Origin: Streptomyces sp. NBC_01717
GTDB taxonomy: Bacteria > Actinomycetota > Actinomycetes > Streptomycetales > Streptomycetaceae
Reading direction: 5' to 3'
Length of the DNA stretch: 64,000 nucleotides
Assembly: GCF_036248255.1 (NCBI RefSeq)
Contig: NZ_CP109178.1
Location: 6,200,001-6,264,000 of the forward strand
Made by a program: the position numbers and the translations under genes. The notes below the pieces were generated by a model, which made no database searches, was not told the DNA's origin, and was given only the letters and a program-made list of their open reading frames with translations. Positions 56,225 through 64,000 of this stretch are shown piece by piece. The stretch's first letter is position 1. Each line of letters begins with the position of its first letter.

Positions 56225-56372
56225 CACAGGGGTATCGGGGCACGCGTGTTCGCCATGCGTACGAAAAAGCCCTCGGTGTTGTCCGTGCGGAGTCGTACGC
56301 TTGGTAATCCAGAGGTTGTCGAGCAGCGAGAACCCTGCAACGGGAGGTATGTGCAGGCCCGAGGGCCGGCCC

Positions 56373-57389
<1,017 letters not shown>

Positions 57390-57401
57390 TCGCAGCGCAC
57401 C

Positions 57402-57899
57402 ATGTCGATCGACGTCAACAACGAGTCCGGAACCGAGGTCGACGAGCAGGCGATCCTCGACATCGCCCGCTACGCGCTCGCGCGGATGCGGATCCACCCG
57501 CTCTCCGAACTCTCGGTGATCGTGGTGGACACCGACGCCATGGAGCAGCTCCACATCCAGTGGATGGACCTGCCGGGTCCGACGGATGTCATGTCCTTCC
57601 CGATGGACGAACTGCGTCCGCCGGCCAAGGACGACGAGGAGCCCCCGCAAGGCCTCCTCGGTGACATCGTGCTCTGCCCCGAGGTGGCGAAGAAGCAGGG
57701 CGAGGACGCGGAGACCCAGCACTCCATGGACGAGGAGCTCCAGCTCCTCACCGTCCACGGAGTGCTGCATCTCCTCGGGTACGACCACGAGGAGCCGGAC
57801 GAGAAGGCCGAGATGTTCGGTCTCCAGGCGGCGATCGTCGACGGCTGGCGCGCCGAGCACGGCCTGACCGGTCCGTCACCCGCCCCGACCGTGTCGTGA
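57402..57899 (+). CDS. ybeY: Endoribonuclease YbeY (rRNA maturation)
   Basis: 165 residues. The zinc motif [20 protein letters not shown] at about 118-137 is complete (His-x3-His-x5-His), and [11 protein letters not shown] near 62 is the second conserved block. YbeY helps 3'-end maturation of 16S rRNA and 70S quality control. It overlaps the following CBS-protein gene by 4 bases (GTGA). Confidence 0.95.
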   Translation: MSIDVNNESGTEVDEQAILDIARYALARMRIHPLSELSVIVVDTDAMEQLHIQWMDLPGPTDVMSFPMDELRPPAKDDEEPPQGLLGDIVLCPEVAKKQGEDAETQHSMDEELQLLTVHGVLHLLGYDHEEPDEKAEMFGLQAAIVDGWRAEHGLTGPSPAPTVS

Positions 57900-59188
57900 G
57901 CGTCCCCCTCATCACCGGAGCCGTCCTGCTGGTCGTCGTCGGCTGGCTGGCGGCCTGCGCCGAGGCGGGCATCGCCCGGATGTCGAGCTTCCGGGCCGCC
58001 GAGGCCGTCCGGTCCGGGCGGCGCGGCAGCGACAAGCTGGAACAGGTCGCGGCCGACCCGACCCGCTATCTCAATGTCGCCCTGCTGGTGCGGGTCGCCT
58101 GCGAGATGGCGGCCGGGGTGCTCGTCACGTACGCCTGCCTGAAGGAGTTCGCGGAGACCTGGGAGGCGCTGGCCGTGGCGATGGGCGTGATGGTCCTCGT
58201 CTCCTACGTAGCCATCGGGGTCTCGCCGCGGACCATCGGCCGGCAGCACCCGCTGAACACGGCGACGGCCGCGGCGTACGTCCTGCTGCCACTGGCCAGG
58301 ATCATGGGCCCGATCCCACAACTGCTGATCCTGCTGGGCAACGCGCTCACACCCGGCAAGGGTTTCCGCAAGGGCCCGTTCGCGAGCGAGGCCGAACTGC
58401 GGGCGATGGTCGACCTCGCCGAGCAGGAGTCGCTGATCGAGGACGAGGAGCGGCGCATGGTGCACTCCGTCTTCGAGCTCGGCGACACGCTCGTACGCGA
58501 GGTGATGGTGCCGCGGACGGACCTGGTCTGCATCGAGCGGTACAAGACGATCCGGCAGGCGCTGACCCTGGCCCTGCGCTCCGGATTCTCGCGGATCCCG
58601 GTCACCGGGGAGAACGAGGACGACATCGTCGGGATCGTCTACCTCAAGGACCTCGTCCGCAAGACGCACATCAACCGGGAGTCGGAAGCCGATCTGGTCT
58701 CCACGGCGATGCGGCCGGCCGCGTTCGTGCCGGACACGAAGAACGCCGGCGATCTGCTGCGCGAGATGCAGCAGGAGCGCAGCCATGTCGCCGTCGTCAT
58801 CGACGAGTACGGCGGTACGGCGGGGATCGTCACGATCGAGGACATCCTGGAGGAGATCGTCGGCGAGATCACCGACGAGTACGACCGCGAACTGCCGCCC
58901 GTCCAGGCGCTGGAGAACGACTGCTTCCGGGTGACCGCCCGGCTCGACATCGGCGACCTCGGAGACCTGTTCGACCTCGACGAGTACGACGACGAGGACG
59001 TGGAAACGGTCGGCGGGCTGCTCGCGAAAGCGCTGGGCCGGGTGCCGATCGCCGGGGCGTCGGCGGTCGTCGACCTGCCCGACGGGCGTCGGCTGCGGCT
59101 GACGGCGGAGTCTCCGGCGGGACGCCGGAACAAGATTGTCACGGTGCTGGTGGAGCCGGTGGGGCCGGAGGAGGCGAAGGCGGGATGA
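57896..59188 (+). CDS. CNNM/HlyC-CorC family protein (DUF21, CBS pair, transporter-associated domain)
   Basis: 430 residues from GTG 57896, overlapping the ybeY stop. Order: DUF21 membrane domain with four hydrophobic segments (residues 1-140), CBS domain pair at about 205-325 ([34 protein letters not shown]), and the CorC_HlyC flavin-like domain at 345-425. Related proteins act in magnesium or cobalt efflux and in membrane integrity. The phoH-ybeY-CBS-era order is common in bacteria. Its stop overlaps the next start (ATGA). Confidence 0.92.
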   Translation: MSVPLITGAVLLVVVGWLAACAEAGIARMSSFRAAEAVRSGRRGSDKLEQVAADPTRYLNVALLVRVACEMAAGVLVTYACLKEFAETWEALAVAMGVMVLVSYVAIGVSPRTIGRQHPLNTATAAAYVLLPLARIMGPIPQLLILLGNALTPGKGFRKGPFASEAELRAMVDLAEQESLIEDEERRMVHSVFELGDTLVREVMVPRTDLVCIERYKTIRQALTLALRSGFSRIPVTGENEDDIVGIVYLKDLVRKTHINRESEADLVSTAMRPAAFVPDTKNAGDLLREMQQERSHVAVVIDEYGGTAGIVTIEDILEEIVGEITDEYDRELPPVQALENDCFRVTARLDIGDLGDLFDLDEYDDEDVETVGGLLAKALGRVPIAGASAVVDLPDGRRLRLTAESPAGRRNKIVTVLVEPVGPEEAKAG

Positions 59189-59538
59189 CTCCGCAGGAGC
59201 TGAGGGCGTTCTGCCTGGAGTTCAACGCGAGCGTCGAGGAGTTTCCGTTCGGACCGGAGACCTCGGTGTTCAAGGTGCTCGGCAAGATGTTCGCGCTCAG
59301 CACCCTGGACGGGCGGCCGCTGACGGTCAATCTGAAGTGCGATCCGGATGACGCGGTGCGGTTGCGGGAGGAGTACGCGGCGATCGTGCCGGGCTGGCAC
59401 ATGAACAAACGGCACTGGAACACGGTGACGGTGTCCGGGGTGCCGGGACGGTTGCTGCGGGAGCTGATCGAGGACTCGTACGACTTGGTGGTGGCGGGGC
59501 TGCCTCGGGCGGAACGGTTGCGGCTGGACCGGGCGTAG
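59185..59538 (+). CDS. MmcQ/YjbR family DNA-binding-like protein
   Basis: 117 residues, ATG overlapping the preceding TGA. CyaY-like fold motifs: [36 protein letters not shown] (as NLKCDPDDA) and the [12 protein letters not shown] stretch. The family is named from plasmid-borne MmcQ and fold-related to DNA-binding proteins, but no biochemical function is established. Fourth gene of the phoH operon. Confidence 0.88.
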   Translation: MTPQELRAFCLEFNASVEEFPFGPETSVFKVLGKMFALSTLDGRPLTVNLKCDPDDAVRLREEYAAIVPGWHMNKRHWNTVTVSGVPGRLLRELIEDSYDLVVAGLPRAERLRLDRA

Positions 59539-59591
59539 TTCTCCGCGGGGGCGGAGCGGGGAACAAGCCACCCGGTTCGTATGCTCGGCAC

Positions 59592-59945
59592 ATGACTGAG
59601 AGCACCGACCTCGGCCCCGAGGACCGCAAGATCGTCACCCTGGCGCGCAGCGCCCGCGCCCGCAACGGTGTGCCGGAGGGCGCGGCCGTACGGGACGAGA
59701 CCGGGCGTACGTATGTCGCGGGGACCGTACAACTGGAGTCGCTGAGGCTCAGCGCGCTGCAGACCGCGGTCGCGATGGCGGTGGCCAGCGGCGCGACCTC
59801 CCTGGAGGCGGCCGCGATCGTCTCCGAGGCCGACACCCCGTCGGACGCGGACCGTGCGGCGGTACGGGACCTGGGCGGGCCGGCGACCCCGGTGCTGCTG
59901 GCCGGGCCGGACGGTGTGCTCCGGCTCAGCGTGACGGCCGGCTGA
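59592..59945 (+). CDS. Cytidine-deaminase-like protein lacking the zinc site
   Basis: 117 residues from ATG 59592; TATGCT at 59580-59585 six bases upstream indicates a leaderless mRNA. The layout resembles a small cytidine deaminase ([23 protein letters not shown] followed by a helix), but the protein contains no cysteine and no histidine, so it cannot hold the catalytic zinc through the usual HAE and PCxxC motifs. It is therefore probably a non-catalytic homologue. It lies just upstream of era, where actinobacteria often carry such a gene. Confidence 0.8.
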   Translation: MTESTDLGPEDRKIVTLARSARARNGVPEGAAVRDETGRTYVAGTVQLESLRLSALQTAVAMAVASGATSLEAAAIVSEADTPSDADRAAVRDLGGPATPVLLAGPDGVLRLSVTAG

Positions 59946-60127
59946 CGCCGCGCCGACATACCGCCGAGCACACCGGGCCGCGGGTTCCGGGAACCGGAAA
60001 GCGCCGGGCCTTCATCCCGTATCGGGGCCCGTCGGAGCCGCACCCGTACGGCCTGGGACGACGCCCGGGAAGCCATGCGGCGGCCCGCTGTGCGGCAGGG
60101 CCGCCCGGATCGGGGACAATGGGCGCC

Positions 60128-61093
60128 ATGAGCGCTCGACCTAACCCAGAAGCTGCTGCGCAGCAGGCTGAGAACAACGCCCCCCACCGGGCCGGCTTCG
60201 CCTGCTTCGTGGGCCGCCCCAACGCGGGCAAGTCCACCCTTACGAACGCTCTGGTCGGCCAGAAGGTGGCGATCACCTCCAACCGGCCCCAGACCACACG
60301 GCACACGGTGCGCGGCATCGTGCACCGCGAGGATGCGCAGCTGATCCTGGTCGACACCCCCGGCCTCCACAAGCCGCGCACCCTGCTGGGCGAGCGGCTC
60401 AACGACGTCGTTCGCACCACCTGGGCCGAGGTCGACGTCATCGGCTTCTGCCTGCCCGCCGACCAGAAGCTCGGCCCCGGCGACAAGTTCATCATCAAGG
60501 AACTCGCGGGCATCAAGAAGACCCCGAAGATCGCGATCATCACCAAGACCGACCTGGTCGATTCCAAGCAGCTCGCCGAACAGCTGCTCGCCGTCTCCCG
60601 CCTCGGCGAGGAGCTCGGCTTCGAGTGGGCCGAGATCATCCCGGTCTCCGCCGTGAAGGACAGCCAGGTCGACCTGCTCGCCGACCTGATCGCCCCGCTG
60701 CTCCCCGAGAGCCCGCCGCTGTACCCGGAGGGCGACCTCACCGACGAGCCCGAGATGGTCATGGTCGCGGAGCTGATCCGGGAGGCGGCACTCGAAGGCG
60801 TACGCGACGAGCTGCCGCACTCCATCGCGGTCGTCGTCGAGGAGATGCTGCCGCGCGAGGACCGTCCCGCGGACAGGCCGCTGCTCGACATCCACGCGAA
60901 CGTCTACATCGAGCGGCCCAGCCAGAAGGGCATCATCATCGGCCCGAAGGGCAAGCGGCTCAAGGAGGTCGGCATGAAGTCGCGCAAGCACATCGAGGCG
61001 CTGCTCGGTACGCCGGTCTTCCTGGACCTGCATGTGAAGGTCGCCAAGGACTGGCAGCGCGATCCCAAGCAGCTGCGCAAGCTCGGATTCTGA
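60128..61093 (+). CDS. era: GTPase Era
   Basis: Essential GTPase that binds the 3' end of 16S rRNA during 30S assembly. 321 residues from ATG 60128; GACAAT about seven bases upstream indicates a leaderless start, and the ATG at 60119 overlaps that box. GRPNAGKST (G1), DTPGLH (G3) and TKTD (G4) are present, and the C-terminal KH domain includes ERPSQKGIIIGPKGKRLKEV. Acts with YbeY, encoded just upstream. Confidence 0.96.
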   Translation: MSARPNPEAAAQQAENNAPHRAGFACFVGRPNAGKSTLTNALVGQKVAITSNRPQTTRHTVRGIVHREDAQLILVDTPGLHKPRTLLGERLNDVVRTTWAEVDVIGFCLPADQKLGPGDKFIIKELAGIKKTPKIAIITKTDLVDSKQLAEQLLAVSRLGEELGFEWAEIIPVSAVKDSQVDLLADLIAPLLPESPPLYPEGDLTDEPEMVMVAELIREAALEGVRDELPHSIAVVVEEMLPREDRPADRPLLDIHANVYIERPSQKGIIIGPKGKRLKEVGMKSRKHIEALLGTPVFLDLHVKVAKDWQRDPKQLRKLGF

Positions 61094-61105
61094 GTCGGGT
61101 CAGCC

Positions 61106-61154
61106 GCGCACCGGTCTCACGCGCCCTCCTTGAGGACGCGTGAGACCAGTGCGC
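61106..61154 (+). terminator. Probable terminator of era
   Basis: GCGCACCGGTCTCACGCG pairs with CGCGTGAGACCAGTGCGC (one mismatch) around a 13-base loop, starting 13 bases after the era stop. It reaches into the end of the convergent emfourin gene. Confidence 0.6.
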
Positions 61155-61383
61155 GCTGTGCGTCGGTCAGATGCGGATCCGCGCAGTGGACGGTGCGGTC
61201 CCCGACCGTGATCCGGTACCGGAAGCCGTCCGGCACCCCGGGCGGCGGGGTACCCCGGCCGTCCGCGAGCGCGGATTCGGCCAGGGCCTCCCAGTCGGCG
61301 GCATCGGCCAGTCCCGAGGTGTCGACCTCGCGGTGGCGAGCGATGCCGGCGAAACCGCCGGTGCGACTTACCTGGATGCGCAA
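61117..61383 (-). CDS. Protealysin inhibitor emfourin family protein
   Basis: 88 residues from TTG 61383, the only start codon matching the family N-terminus (RIQVSRTGGFAGIARHREVD) and preceded by GAGGAG eight bases away. The C-terminal part FRYRITVGDRTVHCADPHLT also fits the family. Emfourins are small inhibitors of M4 peptidases encoded next to a protealysin-like protease, and here the protease gene lies immediately upstream on the same strand. Acts by blocking that protease inside the cell. Confidence 0.88.
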   Translation of the reverse strand: MRIQVSRTGGFAGIARHREVDTSGLADAADWEALAESALADGRGTPPPGVPDGFRYRITVGDRTVHCADPHLTDAQRALVSRVLKEGA

Positions 61384-61439
61384 GGTCCGACTCCTCTCGG
61401 GTTTGTTCCCCGGGCTCTGCCCCGGACTCCGCTCCTCAA

Positions 61440-61467
61440 TCCCCCATGGCCTCAAAGGCGTGGGGGA
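61440..61467 (-). terminator. Hairpin between protease and inhibitor genes
   Basis: TCCCCCAT pairs with GTGGGGGA around an inner GCCT/AGGC stem with one bulge. On the minus strand it falls between the M4 gene stop (61492) and the inhibitor start (61383), so it may end or reduce transcription into the inhibitor gene. Confidence 0.5.
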
Positions 61468-61491
61468 CCTCCGAGGGGCTTGCTCCCGGGG

Positions 61492-62565
61492 CTACGCAGA
61501 CGGCACGCCGACCTCCGACCAGGCCTTCCGTACCGCCTCCAGTTCGTCGCCCTCGCCGTAGCGGTCCTTCGCCGCCTCGACCGTCAGGCGCGCGAAGTCC
61601 GCGAAGTCCGCGTCCCCGGCCAGTCCGTCGCCCGTGAGCACGTCGAACCAGAGCCGGCCCGCCCGCTCCCACGCGTTGCCGCCGAGCGCCGTGGCCAGCA
61701 GGTAGAAGGCGCGGTTCGGGATGCCGGAGTTCAGATGTACACCGCCGTTGTCCTCGGTGGTGTGGATGTAGTCCTCCATCGACGCGGGCTGCGGGTCCTT
61801 GCCGAGCACATCGTCGTCGTACGCCGTTCCCGGCGACTTCATCGAGCGCAGCGCCTCCCCCTGGACCCGGGGGGCCAGCAGTCCGGCGCCGATCAGCCAG
61901 TCGGCCTGGTCCGCGGTCTGGCCCAGCGAGTACTGCTTGACCAGGGAGCCGAAGACGTCCGACATCGACTCGTTGAGCGCGCCGGACTGGCCGAAATAGC
62001 TCAGGTTGGCCGTGTACTGGGTGAGGCCGTGCGTCAGTTCGTGGCCGATCACATCGATGGCGACGGTGAAGTCGAGGAAGATCTCACCGTCCCCGTCGCC
62101 GAAGACCATCTGCTCGCCGTCGAAGAACGCGTTGTTGTACTGCTCGTCGTAGTGCACGGAGCCGATCAGCGGCAGCCCGTTGCCGTCGATCGAACGGCGG
62201 CCGTACGCCGTGAGCAGCAGTTCGAAGGTGGCGCCGAGCCCCGCGTACGCGCGGTTGACGCTCGCGTCCTGCGTCGGCTGCTCCCCTTCGGAGCGGACCT
62301 TGAAGCCCGGCAGCTGCGTGCCGTGCCGGCAGTCGTACAGGATGCGCTCGGGCTTGTCGGACTCCGTCCCCGTCGCCACGGTGGGCACGGAGGGGACGAG
62401 GGTGTTCATCTGGCGGCGGGTGCGCCGGGCGGCGTCGCCCTCCAGGGTGCGGCGGGCCGGACCGGAGAGACCGGGGTCGTCGGCCTGCGACAGCTTGTCG
62501 AGAACATGGGGCGGCACGATCGTGCAGAAGACGGGGTGGAACCCGTGCTGAGGTCGAGGCTGCAT
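61492..62565 (-). CDS. M4 family (protealysin-like) metallopeptidase
   Basis: Thermolysin-fold zinc protease, 357 residues. No signal peptide; the short propeptide carries PPHVL at 18-22, the PPxxL motif of protealysin-type precursors. HELTH at 175-179 provides two zinc histidines and the catalytic Glu, Glu199 in ALNESMSDVFG the third ligand, and NNAFFDGEQMVFGDGD at 144-159 is the conserved M4 block. Cytoplasmic proteases of this kind are kept inactive by propeptide and by an emfourin inhibitor, encoded next on the same strand. Confidence 0.93.
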   Translation of the reverse strand: MQPRPQHGFHPVFCTIVPPHVLDKLSQADDPGLSGPARRTLEGDAARRTRRQMNTLVPSVPTVATGTESDKPERILYDCRHGTQLPGFKVRSEGEQPTQDASVNRAYAGLGATFELLLTAYGRRSIDGNGLPLIGSVHYDEQYNNAFFDGEQMVFGDGDGEIFLDFTVAIDVIGHELTHGLTQYTANLSYFGQSGALNESMSDVFGSLVKQYSLGQTADQADWLIGAGLLAPRVQGEALRSMKSPGTAYDDDVLGKDPQPASMEDYIHTTEDNGGVHLNSGIPNRAFYLLATALGGNAWERAGRLWFDVLTGDGLAGDADFADFARLTVEAAKDRYGEGDELEAVRKAWSEVGVPSA

Positions 62566-62723
62566 GGGTTCGACTGTTGCACCGCGTCACCGTCATGTCA
62601 CTGGTTGCCATCCGGATTGACGAAATGGAGTGATTGATCACTGTTTACCCGTTACCGGCACCCGGTCCCGCATACTGATACGGACCGACGTCCCAGGCTC
62701 CCCTCGGTTAGTCTCGTTGCATC
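62566..62723. other. Intergenic region before the leuA leader
   Basis: Divergent spacer with AT-richer sequence at 62600-62650. TAGTCT at 62709-62714 is the likely -10 box of the leuA leader transcript. Nothing else supported. Confidence 0.45.
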
Positions 62724-62753
62724 ATGCGTTACGGGCTGCTTCTTCTTAGCTGC

Positions 62754-62771
<18 letters not shown>
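62724..62771 (+). CDS. Leucine leader peptide of leuA
   Basis: A 15-residue ORF, MRYGLLLLSCRGEGL, with four consecutive leucine codons CTG-CTT-CTT-CTT. A TAGTCT -10 box lies nine bases upstream, so its start is at or near the 5' end of the mRNA. It overlaps the 5' side of a structured element (62754-62800). Stalling at the leucine run should change that structure and raise leuA expression when leucine is scarce. Confidence 0.78.

Positions 62772-64000
<1,229 letters not shown>

Overview
This window looks like core chromosome of a Streptomyces. GC is very high with strong third-position GC bias, GTG starts are common, many genes appear leaderless (a TANNNT -10 box lies 6-9 bases before the start codon), and TTA codons are almost absent. 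The gene order (proB, proA, nadD, leuS, comEA/comEC, holA, rpsT, lepA, hemW, hrcA, dnaJ, tricorn, phoH, ybeY, era, leuA) matches, from memory, the conserved block of Streptomyces chromosomes. No alignment was run. There are no insertion sequences, prophages, CRISPR arrays or biosynthetic gene clusters.

Layout. 1-482: start of a membrane protein read leftward. 1032-4644: dTDP-L-rhamnose cassette (rfbA, rfbB, rfbD overlapping; rfbC convergent) flanked by AT-richer spacers. 5001-8142: proline genes proB and proA around a conserved hypothetical. 8209-11237: two related single-pass membrane proteins and a convergent HtpX-like protease. 11349-15327: two tiny membrane proteins, nadD, an LCP/LytR-C cell-envelope protein, rsfS, and a histidine phosphatase that appears to start with CTG. 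15468-16893: two identical tRNA-Ala(GGC) genes around an MFS transporter remnant and a small zinc-ribbon gene. 16968-19906: a two-gene redox unit (NuoF-like flavoprotein with ferredoxin tail, plus a ferric-reductase-like bis-heme membrane protein). 20222-23257: leuS behind a leucine leader peptide and terminator. 24281-28923: degV, comEA, comEC. 28950-32758: small enzymes, YceI protein and holA. 32982-35338: divergent rpsT and lepA. 35654-41000: fatty acyl-CoA synthetase, SpoIIE-type phosphatase, hemW. 41119-42688: a DUF3097 (TOPRIM-like) protein and a metallo-hydrolase. 42789-45033: CIRCE-controlled hrcA-dnaJ. 45223-53467: nitronate monooxygenase, rsmE, lipoprotein, tricorn protease, HIT protein, RNase Z, adenine deaminase. 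53431-56224: MFS transporter and a sugar kinase. 56373-61093: phoH-ybeY-CBS protein-MmcQ, a metal-free cytidine-deaminase homologue and era (RNA maturation/ribosome assembly). 61117-62565: protealysin-type M4 protease with its emfourin inhibitor. 62724-64000: leuA with a leucine leader, truncated by the window end.

How it fits together. Most genes are housekeeping: amino acid synthesis with translation-coupled sensing of leucine (leuS and leuA leaders), NAD synthesis, ribosome assembly (rsfS, era, ybeY, rsmE, lepA, rpsT), the heat-shock repressor operon, and envelope polymers. The least understood parts are the NuoF-like/heme-b redox pair, the paired SVVFDE-motif membrane proteins, the DUF3097 protein, and the tRNA-Ala duplication with its decayed transporter. 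TTA codons in comEA, comEC and the SpoIIE-type phosphatase suggest these three depend on the developmental tRNA bldA.
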